19,958 nucleotides of DNA from Bacillota bacterium (GCA_023443925.1 JAEZSL010000043.1:1-19958), one strand, 5' to 3'; numbered from the stretch's first letter, positions 1 to 7,317 are shown. Program-made: numbers and translations. Notes: generated by a model not told the origin, from the letters alone.

Positions 1-93
1 TTGTTCCTATGTCTTTTTATACCTAATACAGCTTCGATAATACTGTTAAAAAGTGTTAAAACTATGTCATTTTAACGATAATTTTCAATTATA

Positions 94-122
94 TGGTCAT
101 ATAAACTAAATTATGTTATAAT
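94..122 (+). promoter_or_regulatory. Probable sigma-A promoter of the tyrosine recombinase gene
   Basis: A perfect -10 TATAAT lies at 117-122, preceded by an extended TG (114-115). A weak -35 (TGGTCA, 94-99) sits 17 bp upstream. The -10 is 36 bp before the recombinase start codon, which has a strong AAAGGAGG site. The extended -10 (TGTTATAAT) is identical to that of the lexA promoter in this window. The rest of positions 1-93 is AT-rich with no coding signal. Confidence 0.6.
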
Positions 123-130
123 TAACATAA
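111..130. repeat. 8-bp inverted repeat over the -10 of the recombinase promoter
   Basis: TTATGTTA (111-118) and TAACATAA (123-130) form a perfect dyad around a 4-base TAAT centre. The dyad covers the -10 and the likely transcription start. It could be an operator, a short hairpin at the 5' end of the mRNA, or chance in AT-rich DNA. No regulator is identified. Confidence 0.35.
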
Positions 131-158
131 TTATGAAGCTTATGAAAGGAGGTCAGCT

Positions 159-1211
159 ATGGCCGAACATAATTATCACGATCAGAAAAATATTGAAAAT
201 ACATTGAGGCTGCGGGATATTATATCGGAACTGCCCCGTTTCTGCGGTGATTTTTTCAGGGGAATTGAGCCGACTACGTCATCCCTGACCAGAATAGCCT
301 ATGCCTATGATTTACGAGTGTTTTTTCAGTTTCTATGCCAGTCCAATCCCATATTTCGGAACACCCCGGTCAGAGATCTGAAAGTCGATATTCTGGATCA
401 GATTAAACCCATTGACATAGAAGAATATCTGGAATACCTCTCCTATTATAAGAAAGAGGATCAGGAGCACATCAATCAGGAGAATGGAAAGAAAAGAAAG
501 CTGATATCTCTGCGGAGCTTTTATAACTATTATTTTAAACGGGAAATGATCCAGTTTAATCCGGCTGCATTAGTAGATATTCCAAAGCTGCATCAAAAAG
601 AGATTATACGCCTTGACATTGACGAGGTGGCAAAAATGCTGGATCAGGTAGAAACCGGTGAAAATATGACAAAATCCCAGCAAAAATTCCACGAAAAAAC
701 AAAGGTAAGGGATTTGGCTCTTATTACTCTCTTATTAGGAACCGGTTTACGTGTCAGTGAATGTGTAGGACTGGATTTAAACGATGTGGATTTTAACAAT
801 GACGGAATAAAAATCAGACGCAAAGGCGGCTACGAATCCATAATTTACTTTGGAGAAGAAGTCCGGGATGCCCTGGAGATTTATTTGGTGGAACGGGAAT
901 CGGTGATACCTGCGTCGGGAAGTGAAGAAGCCCTCTTCTTATCGATCCAGAAAAAACGAATTAGTGTAAAAGCGGTAGAAAACCTGGTAAAAAAATATGC
1001 CGGCCTTGTAACCAGGCTTAAAAAAATCACACCTCATAAGTTAAGGAGCACCTATGGCACCAGCCTTTACCGGGAAACCGGAGATATTTATCTGGTTGCC
1101 GATGTTCTTGGACATAAGGATGTTAACACGACGAAAAAACACTATGCCGCCATTGAGGATTCCAGGAGGAGAAGTGCTGCGAATAAGGTGAAGTTAAGGG
1201 AGAAAATGTAA
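159..1211 (+). CDS. Tyrosine recombinase of the XerC/XerD/XerS type
   Basis: This is a site-specific DNA recombinase that cuts and rejoins DNA through a 3'-phosphotyrosine. An N-terminal SAM-like core-binding domain spans about residues 25-145 and the catalytic domain about 150-345. All catalytic residues are visible: R198 in GTGLRVSE, K222 in the beta-hairpin (RRKGG), H293-R296 in TPHKLRST, H319 in LGHKD, and nucleophile Y329. The 350-residue length and the insert before the first catalytic Arg (about 165-182) recall single-recombinase XerS proteins more than the roughly 300-residue XerC/D. The start is fixed by AAAGGAGG eight bases upstream. The gene stands alone, with its own promoter and terminator. 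Its role could be chromosome dimer resolution or a domesticated integrase. Which one cannot be told from the sequence, because no dif or att site was recognised. Confidence 0.93.
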   Translation: MAEHNYHDQKNIENTLRLRDIISELPRFCGDFFRGIEPTTSSLTRIAYAYDLRVFFQFLCQSNPIFRNTPVRDLKVDILDQIKPIDIEEYLEYLSYYKKEDQEHINQENGKKRKLISLRSFYNYYFKREMIQFNPAALVDIPKLHQKEIIRLDIDEVAKMLDQVETGENMTKSQQKFHEKTKVRDLALITLLLGTGLRVSECVGLDLNDVDFNNDGIKIRRKGGYESIIYFGEEVRDALEIYLVERESVIPASGSEEALFLSIQKKRISVKAVENLVKKYAGLVTRLKKITPHKLRSTYGTSLYRETGDIYLVADVLGHKDVNTTKKHYAAIEDSRRRSAANKVKLREKM

Positions 1212-1274
1212 ATAACATTAACTGAATGATTATTTTTAAGAAAAACTATCGTTCTTTTATATGCTTTACCGTAT

Positions 1275-1322
1275 AAAGTACAAAATTCTTTAAGTTAAAG
1301 GAATTTTGTACTTTAATTTTTT
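1275..1322 (+). terminator. Rho-independent terminator of the recombinase gene
   Basis: A 14-bp perfect stem, AAAGTACAAAATTC (1275-1288) with GAATTTTGTACTTT (1301-1314), is followed by AATTTTTTG. It lies 64 bp after the recombinase stop codon. The arms are preceded by A and followed by T, so it may also stop leftward transcription from the accessory block. Confidence 0.85.
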
Positions 1323-1407
1323 GTCATAAATTTCTTTCTCACGACATTACCTTATTGTACTTAATAGTAAATTTTCATTGAAATTTAAAATTTGCTACTC
1401 TTACTTC

Positions 1408-1433
1408 TATACCTTATAAATATAATGGGGAGT
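1408..1433. repeat. Direct repeat copy A, 3' of the small P-loop gene
   Basis: This copy reads TATACCTTAT then AAATATAATGGGGAGT. The same two blocks recur at 1987-2019 with 7 extra bases between them and one mismatch. The copy lies 34 bp beyond the stop codon of the minus-strand gene at 1467-1925. The two copies therefore bound that gene, as in a cassette or an old duplication. Confidence 0.55.
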
Positions 1434-1466
1434 CCCTGTAGCTCCTCAACTTGCGATTTATATCTT

Positions 1467-1925
1467 TTATTCATCCATTTCTAAATCATATATTATCAAA
1501 TTTCTGCTCATTCGTCTTGCGTTTATCGTACTTTCAATTGCATATTTTACATTCTTTGCATCTTCAAATGAAGCATTCCTAAATTGACAATGTTTCTGTA
1601 ATAATGCATCCGATATTCCAAGATATATTATCACGTCACAGTCTAATAAAATTAATGAAAACAATGGATGACCTGGATTTATAACAACACGTTCCTTTAC
1701 TAGTTTACTTGTATATTTTCCAATATCATTAGTCCATGGTTTCTGACATATATATAATTCTTCTTCCTTAGACAATGTTGGCCATAATGCTTCATCCATA
1801 TCCACGGCCTCAGTAAATTGGCTTTGCAAGGTAGACTTCCCGCAGCAAGTAGTACCTAGTACACATATTCTTTTATCATAATATTTGTCAAAAATTTTCG
1901 CTAACTCGCTCTTAACTTTACTCAT
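1467..1925 (-). CDS. Small P-loop NTPase/kinase-like protein of unknown function
   Basis: A 152-residue protein with a Walker A motif, GTTCCGKST (residues 24-32), after a hydrophobic beta-strand (ICVL). This is the layout of shikimate/adenylate-kinase-type small-molecule kinases. A second hydrophobic strand (LILLDCDVIIYLG, about 93-105) could carry the Walker B-like position. The C-terminal part is helical and contains basic residues (NARRMSR) where kinases have a lid. The start is supported by AGGAG 8 bases upstream of the ATG. No close family is recognised and the substrate is unknown. The gene is bounded by a direct repeat (1408-1433 and 1987-2019). It is AT-rich like its neighbours. Confidence 0.75.
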   Translation of the reverse strand: MSKVKSELAKIFDKYYDKRICVLGTTCCGKSTLQSQFTEAVDMDEALWPTLSKEEELYICQKPWTNDIGKYTSKLVKERVVINPGHPLFSLILLDCDVIIYLGISDALLQKHCQFRNASFEDAKNVKYAIESTINARRMSRNLIIYDLEMDE

Positions 1926-1986
1926 TACTACTTCTCCTGTTAAATAATATTTGACCGATTCAACCTTACAAATTCAAAGTTTTCAA

Positions 1987-2019
1987 TATACCTTATGCTT
2001 CATAAATATAATGGGAAGT
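1987..2019. repeat. Direct repeat copy B, 5' of the small P-loop gene
   Basis: TATACCTTAT, a 7-base insert (GCTTCAT), then AAATATAATGGGAAGT. It matches copy A at 1408-1433 in 25 of 26 shared bases. It lies 62 bp upstream of the P-loop gene and 73 bp downstream of the stop codon of the next minus-strand gene. A weaker echo (ATACCTTA then ATGAGAGG) sits at 2774-2794, downstream of the HAD gene. That echo is too short to count as a copy. Confidence 0.55.
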
Positions 2020-2091
2020 AACAACACCTCGAAAAATAGTAATATTTATCTGTAATGATTTCAAATCAAAATTATTTCTTCATATGTACCT

Positions 2092-2700
2092 CTATGTTAA
2101 ACCCTGAAGTTTCGAGTCTGACGCTCCTATTGTATACCAATTAGCAAATTGTTTAATGGATGAGTCATTATTTTTCCTTCTTTCATGTGTTTCTTCAATT
2201 GTATATTGAGCTAAAGTTCTGCCGTCTGCTGAATAGTTTGGTATAAAAATGTACCATAAATCGCTCCACTTTTCTGGGTTTTCTATCCCAATGCTTTCGT
2301 TTGAAAGATATCCTTCATGATTACAATAAAAGTATTTTATTCTGTTTCCATCATAATAAGCTAAACATTCCTTAAAACTGCATATTCGATTCTCAACGCC
2401 GTTCATTAGTTTTAATATACCTGCAATACCAATTGTTTCCAATGCATAATTAACAAAAGCCCTTGGAAAACCATTCAGTGCATCAATGTAAAAACCTGAA
2501 TCTTGAGCAATGCAGGGCTGTTTTACAAGATCATATGCTTGTAAAACCTTTGATTTTGCTATTTCTGTTATATCATCAGAACGCGGCTCTATTAATTCAT
2601 GAGAATATGTTTCAAGTTTAATATTAGTTGTACCAAAATATTGTTGTGCCGTTGCAACCTTACCCTTATTACTTGTTACGAAAATAATCTTATGTACCAT
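2092..2700 (-). CDS. Divergent Ham1/RdgB-like nucleoside-triphosphate pyrophosphatase
   Basis: The 202-residue protein matches the N-terminal half of the Ham1/RdgB family, which hydrolyses ITP, XTP and dITP to monophosphates to clean the nucleotide pool. The phosphate-binding start FVTSNKGK (residues 7-14) is present. So is the catalytic block AQDSGFYIDALNGFPRAF (about 65-82), with the expected acidic DSG. The C-terminal half departs from the family: the usual G-[FYW]-D-P block reads WSDLWYIFIP and the purine-contacting SHR is not visible. The substrate may therefore differ. The start follows GGAGG, spaced 4 bases. It stands alone with long gaps to both neighbours and is not the housekeeping copy in an rph/rdgB operon. 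Confidence 0.8.
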   Translation of the reverse strand: MVHKIIFVTSNKGKVATAQQYFGTTNIKLETYSHELIEPRSDDITEIAKSKVLQAYDLVKQPCIAQDSGFYIDALNGFPRAFVNYALETIGIAGILKLMNGVENRICSFKECLAYYDGNRIKYFYCNHEGYLSNESIGIENPEKWSDLWYIFIPNYSADGRTLAQYTIEETHERRKNNDSSIKQFANWYTIGASDSKLQGLT

Positions 2701-2832
2701 ACATCCTCCAGATTTTGAATAATCAGCTAACCTTTCCGTCTAATTCTAATTTCTATGTTTTATACACAGTTCAATACCTTAATTGAATGAGAGGTTTATT
2801 TTATCAGGTATAGGATAAACTTAAAAAAAAAC

Positions 2833-3609
2833 TTATAATTTAAATTTCTGCATCAAATAATCTGCAATTCCGTCATCTTCATTTGTACCAATTACATCAT
2901 CTGCAATAACCTTAACATCTTGAATTGCATTTCCCATGGCTATTCCTAATCCGCATAATTTTAACATGCCTATATCTGAGTAATCATCTCCAAATGCAAT
3001 TATGCTTTCTTTTGAAATATTACAATAATCACATAAATAAGAAATTGCATTTTCTTTCGTAGCATTTTTCTTTGTAAACTTATACCAATCACCATCAGAA
3101 AATCGAATGCAATCATATTCAGGAAAAGCATTTTTCAGTTTTCCTGCTAAATCAGGGTCATGAATTTCAACACATACCTTCAAAGCTTCCAGATTAAATT
3201 CTTCAAAATCTGTGTAAATACTACTGCCCCAACTGGAATCAAGTTTTTGGGGATCAATATTATAATTCCAATAATGTTCATCGAGCGTATCAACTGTAAT
3301 CTCACATGATTTACCACATATTTCTCTTGTTGTTTCTATAAGTCGATTCGTTTCATCTACCGTAAATTTGGCAAAATATATAATTTTATCATGTAAATGT
3401 ACTAGTGCCCCTCCACTTGTTATTAATATCTCGGGATTTAAATCATCTAAATAAGACAAAGTATTCTTTTTGCCTCTTGAAGTTGAAATACCCAGAATAA
3501 CTCCCTTTTTCCTACACATATTGAGGATATCAATTGTGTTTTTAGATATTGTTTTGTCATTTCTTAACAAGGTTCCGTCCAAGTCAAATAGCAACACTTT
3601 ATATTGCAT
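2833..3609 (-). CDS. Cof-type HAD-IIB hydrolase (sugar- or nucleotide-phosphate phosphatase)
   Basis: A 258-residue cytoplasmic phosphatase. Motif I is LLFDLDGTLL, with nucleophile D9 and acid/base D11. Motif II is the STSRG segment, about residue 42. The motif III lysine lies in KFTKKNATKENAI, and motif IV is FGDDYSDIGML, which binds Mg. The conserved end GIAMGNAIQDVK...ADDVIGTNEDDGIA is typical of the Cof/YbjI/YidA group, with a C2B cap domain between motifs II and III. Length is normal for the family. These enzymes are promiscuous, so the substrate cannot be named. The start is preceded by a G-rich site (GGGGG). The gene is monocistronic by spacing. Confidence 0.9.
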   Translation of the reverse strand: MQYKVLLFDLDGTLLRNDKTISKNTIDILNMCRKKGVILGISTSRGKKNTLSYLDDLNPEILITSGGALVHLHDKIIYFAKFTVDETNRLIETTREICGKSCEITVDTLDEHYWNYNIDPQKLDSSWGSSIYTDFEEFNLEALKVCVEIHDPDLAGKLKNAFPEYDCIRFSDGDWYKFTKKNATKENAISYLCDYCNISKESIIAFGDDYSDIGMLKLCGLGIAMGNAIQDVKVIADDVIGTNEDDGIADYLMQKFKL

Positions 3610-3721
3610 ATTTATGCCCCCAATTTTTAAGTACCTATTTTTTATTTACTCAGTTAATCACAATCTATCATAATCATTAATTTACCTTTATTGCTAATCA
3701 GCAAATTGATGAACTATACAA

Positions 3722-4327
3722 TTAATATCCAAGCTTTTCATGAATTAAAATAACTTCATATTCACTTCCTGTAGGTTTTTCCCATAATACAGAAAAATTT
3801 CTGCATATTCTCTGCGGGCTTTTACAATCGTAACATTTATCACCTTTTATCGCACATGGCGTTTTTACTCCTAAACGTTTTGCATTAAGAGGCGCGGCTA
3901 TATTTCTTGCTCTATCTAAGGCCTCTTCATAACTTGAAGCTATTTTATTTTCACCAACAACAAAATAAACTTTATCATGTCCAAAACTGATCGCAGATAC
4001 ACGATTTCCAGTATTATCAATATTGATGATTTCTCCTGTTTCGGCGATTCCATTTACCGAGGAAATATAAAAGTCTGCAAGATTTGCTCTCTTTCTTGCT
4101 TCCATGGCACTCATGTTTTCAGGTAATCGCATATGCCAATACACATCATTATGAGACACCAGTGCGTCGTACAGTTTCATTTCATCTACTGTGACGGAAC
4201 CTCCAATACCAATAGTTCTATTACTCAATTGATTAGATAAATGCTTCGTTGCTTCTTCTGCATCATTAAATTCACTGACGATATATCCTAAGCCCTCTAG
4301 GCTATTTTTGAGTTTTGTAAAATCCAT
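3722..4327 (-). CDS. LUD-domain (DUF162, LutC/LutB-related) protein with a four-cysteine motif
   Basis: A 201-residue protein of the LUD family, related to the lactate-utilisation proteins LutB/LutC. The typical IGIGGSVTVDEMKLYDAL block is present (about residues 39-56), followed by an MSAMEARKRANLADFYISSVNGIAETGEI segment. Near the C-terminus is C-x6-C-x2-C-x6-C (CAIKGDKCYDCKSPQRIC), which could bind metal or an iron-sulfur cluster. The ATG at 4327 is chosen because AGGAG stands 10 bases upstream. A longer reading to 4387 has no RBS and runs into remnant DNA. It stands alone rather than in a lutABC operon, so a role in lactate oxidation is not implied. Confidence 0.88.
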   Translation of the reverse strand: MDFTKLKNSLEGLGYIVSEFNDAEEATKHLSNQLSNRTIGIGGSVTVDEMKLYDALVSHNDVYWHMRLPENMSAMEARKRANLADFYISSVNGIAETGEIINIDNTGNRVSAISFGHDKVYFVVGENKIASSYEEALDRARNIAAPLNAKRLGVKTPCAIKGDKCYDCKSPQRICRNFSVLWEKPTGSEYEVILIHEKLGY

Positions 4328-4417
4328 AATTGTTGTGCTCCTATTCATATAAGTTTTCTTTTTTATTAAAAATGCAATAATATTCACCAGAAATATTTTT
4401 GATTGGGAATTGTGTTT

Positions 4418-4690
4418 CTAGTTGCCGGTATTATGTAATTTGATTAATAACTCAATCTCACTCTCTATAAAAGCTTCTCTGGGTATGTCACCATAATTCA
4501 TTGAGAAGTCTAGGACATCTGCTGCTCTATGTATCTTCAATAAATATTTTTTCCCTCCATCAGAAACCGCATAAGTCATATTTTCATTATGCCGGATAAA
4601 AACTGCATCTGGATGCTTAAAATTATAATGCTTAAGTGCGGCTTCAATTATTCTTTGACCTCGCTTTGCTGGTGCTAACCTCCTGATAAA
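4418..4690 (-). pseudogene. Truncated aminoglycoside/choline-phosphotransferase-like fragment
   Basis: In the minus-strand frame ending at the TAG at 4418-4420 there is a 90-codon open stretch. It contains VFIRHNENMTYAV, then YLLKIHR, then an acidic helix ending IELLIKLHNTGN. This is the N-lobe start of the APH/homoserine-kinase-like fold: the glycine-poor nucleotide loop, the ATP-binding Lys in LLKIHR, and the helix carrying the paired Glu. Intact relatives are about 300 residues long, so the catalytic lobe is absent. There is no ATG, GTG or TTG before the conserved part. The reading begins inside the end of the upstream kinase gene in another frame, overlapping it by about 47 bp. It is best read as a decayed gene cut at both ends. 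Family assignment is by motif only. Confidence 0.6.
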
Positions 4691-5171
4691 TCATATCAAC
4701 CACTTCATCTAAGCTTAAATCTTTTTGAATGCTTATTTCAGGAATGGATTCCAACAGATCATTTTCATTCCACCATCTCTTCATTTCCGTTTCGCCAAAG
4801 TCTTTGGCATTTGGTTTATGCTGATGACGGGATAAGGTTTCGTCAAAAGGTATATCAAAGTAATAGGCAAAGATATGATCACCAAATTCTTTTAGTATGG
4901 CATCAAATAATGGTTTATACCATTTTGAATTTAATATTCCTTCCAGGATTACAATCTTACAATGTCTTTTCCCGTAAAGTACCAGTTCCAGTAACAACGG
5001 ACCAGCTGCCGGGTCTGGGCCGTCTAATGTATACAATATCTCTCGTCTAACCATATCTTGTGAAACAAGCAATGTACCATATCCGAATTTTTTCTGCAAA
5101 GCATTAGCTGTTGTAGATTTACCGCTTCCGGAATTACCTCTTAAGATTACTAACTGTACCTCATTATCCAT
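4644..5171 (-). CDS. P-loop kinase of the AAA_33/zeta-toxin-like group
   Basis: The 175-residue protein opens with VQLVILRGNSGSGKST (Walker A GNSGSGKS at 12-19), as in small-molecule or polynucleotide kinases of the AAA_33 family. A DMVRRE segment (about 39-44) and a strand KIVILEG (about 73-79) follow, and a lid-like region FDETLSRHQHKPNAKDFGE carries basic residues. Many such proteins in Firmicutes accessory regions are annotated only as kinases; the substrate is unknown. The start has a modest AAGGG site. The last 47 bp overlap, in another frame, the APH-like fragment at 4418-4690. The two may once have been adjacent resistance-type or metabolite kinases. Confidence 0.85.
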   Translation of the reverse strand: MDNEVQLVILRGNSGSGKSTTANALQKKFGYGTLLVSQDMVRREILYTLDGPDPAAGPLLLELVLYGKRHCKIVILEGILNSKWYKPLFDAILKEFGDHIFAYYFDIPFDETLSRHQHKPNAKDFGETEMKRWWNENDLLESIPEISIQKDLSLDEVVDMIYQEVSTSKARSKNN

Positions 5172-5228
5172 AGATTTCTGCCCTTCTGTGTTTAATTTTA
5201 TCCTATAACAATAATAATCAATTTGAAA

Positions 5229-5993
5229 TCAAACTTCAATATAGAGTTCCTGATGCAGCTCCTGATACCATTCCTGTGATTTTGTAATTGCAGTTTCCAT
5301 CTCCTCCAAGGTTGATACCTGTATGAGCTTCTCCAGTTTTTCTACCACTGCTTTTGGCATGTGATTTGAAATATGCAGCAGATAATGATGGGGGTATAAA
5401 GGTGTATATTTTAATCTCAGAAGCATAACCAGAGGTTCAACAACATACCGGTGGTAATAGGCATAGCTTTCAGGGAAAGTACCTCTTTTGATATATTTTA
5501 TTACACGAAGGTGCTGACTGTATCTGTAATCGCATTCTTGTCTGCAATCGAGTTTATTCTGAATAATCTCCTGCTCATCCGCATCTTCATATTGTATCAC
5601 GTTATCTTTGTCAAACAGGACGAGGGCACCTTCCACTATATCATTCTTAATATAATGATATTCCGCTCTGTCTCTGGAATGGAGCTGCCAGTTAAAGTCC
5701 AGTACCAGATACGGATTCGATCCATTAATGTGATATACCATCTGCCCAAGTTTCGGATGACCGTTGCCGGTTTCATCCCGCTCGTCCAAATCACCCAGGC
5801 TTTTCAGTGCTGTATCTACATGTTCCAGAGCTTCGTTTACATAGTCATCCTCTACATCAATCCAATAGTCAATATCGGAATATTCATCCGAATATCCCAT
5901 GGCAAATGAGCCCTCCAGCCAAAATGCATAGACATATGGAAGTGGCTTTAACTCATGGATCAGAGCCTCCGTTATTTCTTTCTCTGTAATCAT
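5229..5993 (-). CDS. Nucleotidyltransferase-domain protein (pol-beta fold, aminoglycoside adenylyltransferase-like)
   Basis: The N-terminal domain carries the nucleotidyltransferase signature: LEGSFAMGYSDEYSDIDYWID. The GS pair is at about 28-29, and the metal-binding aspartates D40 and D42 sit in SDID. The C-terminal half is helical (HLRVIKYIKRGTFPESYAYYHRYVVEPLVMLLRL), as in ANT-type enzymes. Length (254 residues) fits standalone transferases of this fold. They move a nucleoside monophosphate to a small molecule, or to protein in some toxin-antitoxin versions. No HEPN partner is adjacent. The ATG at 5993 is preferred over an in-frame TTG four codons upstream; neither has a strong RBS. A perfect 8-bp hairpin (6010-6031) lies just upstream. 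Confidence 0.85.
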   Translation of the reverse strand: MITEKEITEALIHELKPLPYVYAFWLEGSFAMGYSDEYSDIDYWIDVEDDYVNEALEHVDTALKSLGDLDERDETGNGHPKLGQMVYHINGSNPYLVLDFNWQLHSRDRAEYHYIKNDIVEGALVLFDKDNVIQYEDADEQEIIQNKLDCRQECDYRYSQHLRVIKYIKRGTFPESYAYYHRYVVEPLVMLLRLKYTPLYPHHYLLHISNHMPKAVVEKLEKLIQVSTLEEMETAITKSQEWYQELHQELYIEV

Positions 5994-6009
5994 TATATTA
6001 CCCAAGCCC

Positions 6010-6031
6010 TATCGCAGGCTGGACTGCGATA
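6010..6031. repeat. 8-bp perfect hairpin ahead of the nucleotidyltransferase gene
   Basis: TATCGCAG (6010-6017) pairs with CTGCGATA (6024-6031) around a 6-base loop. On the minus-strand transcript it ends 16 bases before the ATG at 5993, next to the G-rich sequence that may serve as RBS. There is no following T-run in either direction, so it is not a standard terminator. A role in translation or mRNA stability is possible but unproven. Confidence 0.4.
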
Positions 6032-6133
6032 CTGCCAAAAATAAATTAAGAGTGAAAGAATTGCTTTTGGCATCCTCTCTATTTTATATTTCCTTTCGCT
6101 CTTCCCTCCTGGTAGTGCTGTTGCCAATTTGCG

Positions 6134-6901
6134 TTATACCGGCTTTATTGCCCTTGTAGCCATATATTGCGGGCAATATTCTCTTATTGCCGCACCGCAT
6201 TCTCTATCCCTGTCTTCATATAATTCTGTAAGTATAAAACCCGCTTTAAGTTGTCCTCCCAGCTGTTCTTCCATGCTGTGACTGAATTGAATGCCTTCAA
6301 ATTGACTGGCCATACGGTTGTAATCTTCCTTGCTCATCTCCAAAGGATTATATGGCAATTTGTTTACAACCGTTAATGGCATATCATCCTCAAATAAAAA
6401 ATCAATTCCGTTGGAAAATCCCGCTAGTAAAACTCCGCCTTTTTTTAATACCCGGTAACACTCCTTCCATACATGGAAGACATCAGCCACATAACAATTG
6501 GAGACCGGATGAAAAATAATGTCAAAGGTTTCATCCTTAAAGGGAAAAGGTTTTGTCATATCTCCTTTGACGATATGAATGGAATAACCTTCCCGCTCTG
6601 ATACCATTTTTTCAGCTTCCAGCTGCCGGTCGGAATTATCAAAAACGGTACAGCCGGCTCCCAGTGCTGAAAATACCGGCATCTGCTGCCCGCCACCGCT
6701 TGCTAATCCCAGTAGTTTTGTACCTTTTAAATTGCCGAACCAATTATGCGGAACAATTTTACATGGTGTGAGATAAACACCCCAGGTCCCGTTTTCCGCA
6801 CTTTGATATTCCTCATGAGAAATGGGGATGGACCATTCACAACCATTTAAAGCCCAGCAATCCCATGTTTTTGAATTAATCTCAGTATATGTATTTTGCA
6901 T
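6134..6901 (-). CDS. Class I SAM-dependent methyltransferase (UbiE/Methyltransf_11 type)
   Basis: A 255-residue Rossmann-fold methyltransferase. Motif I is unusual but recognisable: LLGLASGGGQQMPVFSALGA (about residues 64-83), with GLASGGG in place of the more common D-x-G-x-G-x-G. The acidic end of the second strand is in TVFDNSD. Motif II is FDIIFHPVSNCYV, and the post-II strand is CYRVLKKGGVLLAGF. The N-terminal stretch with W-rich segments (WDCWALNGCEWSIPIS) is shared by many small-molecule methyltransferases in Firmicutes. The start follows GCGAGG, nine bases upstream. The acceptor is unknown. It is monocistronic by spacing (about 140 bp to the next gene). Confidence 0.9.
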   Translation of the reverse strand: MQNTYTEINSKTWDCWALNGCEWSIPISHEEYQSAENGTWGVYLTPCKIVPHNWFGNLKGTKLLGLASGGGQQMPVFSALGAGCTVFDNSDRQLEAEKMVSEREGYSIHIVKGDMTKPFPFKDETFDIIFHPVSNCYVADVFHVWKECYRVLKKGGVLLAGFSNGIDFLFEDDMPLTVVNKLPYNPLEMSKEDYNRMASQFEGIQFSHSMEEQLGGQLKAGFILTELYEDRDRECGAAIREYCPQYMATRAIKPV

Positions 6902-7018
6902 TGTAAGTACCTCGCTTTACTCTTTCATTGATAAGTTATATTAAAGCTATCAATTGTAGAATATCATACCTAAAGTATATACTTACAGGTCATAAATTTT
7001 TTAAACGAAACTATACAC

Positions 7019-7044
7019 AAAAAGCTGTTGCACAAAACAACAGC
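7019..7044 (-). terminator. Rho-independent terminator after the CD3324-family gene
   Basis: Read on the minus strand, GCTGTTG (7044-7038) pairs with CAACAGC (7030-7024) around a 7-base loop and is followed by TTTTT. It lies 10 bp beyond the stop codon at 7054. Confidence 0.8.
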
Positions 7045-7053
7045 CTGTTTGTT

Positions 7054-7317
7054 TTAATGTTTATAAAGTATCCTCTTTATTGTATCGAAGGACAAATGGT
7101 ATTCCTCCATCAATTCCTCAACTGAATACCCTATTGTTTTTTTATGGCGTATTTCCTGATTTCTTATCCGTAATTCTGCCTTAGTATTTGTTCTGCTTCC
7201 CCATTTACATCTTATATTTTCCGGATGGGGGATATAAATCAACCCTCCGCCGAAATACTTCTGCACTTCAGATAAGATATGTTCCGGTAATACTTCCTTC
7301 CCATTTGCATATGCCAT
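7054..7317 (-). CDS. CD3324-family protein with a C-terminal helix-turn-helix-like region
   Basis: An 87-residue protein typical of the CD3324 family of Clostridia: MAYANGKEVLPEHILSEVQKY start, GGLIYIPHPE, a basic WGSRTNTKAELRIRNQEIRH centre, and an end YSVEELMEEYHLSFDTIKRIL that reads as a resolvase-like HTH. The biochemical function is not established. A DNA-binding role is an inference from the C-terminus. The ATG at 7317 is chosen because AAAGGAG sits 8 bases upstream; an in-frame GTG three codons earlier overlaps that RBS. A terminator follows at once. Upstream lie a palindrome (7344-7360), which could be an autoregulatory operator, and a small ORF with nested hairpins on the same strand. 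Confidence 0.85.
   Translation of the reverse strand: MAYANGKEVLPEHILSEVQKYFGGGLIYIPHPENIRCKWGSRTNTKAELRIRNQEIRHKKTIGYSVEELMEEYHLSFDTIKRILYKH

Noticed and set aside
3691..3704. Hairpin TTGCT-AATC-AGCAA after the LUD gene as terminator
   Set aside because: The stem is only 5 bp, AT-rich and lacks a T-run on the minus strand.
5451..5909. A 152-codon plus-strand open frame
   Set aside because: Entirely antisense to the nucleotidyltransferase gene, whose motifs are clear; no RBS and an unnatural composition.
5999..6079. A 26-codon minus-strand ORF between the methyltransferase and nucleotidyltransferase genes
   Set aside because: The AGAGG is directly adjacent to the ATG, too close for a ribosome site, and the frame passes through the hairpin at 6010-6031.
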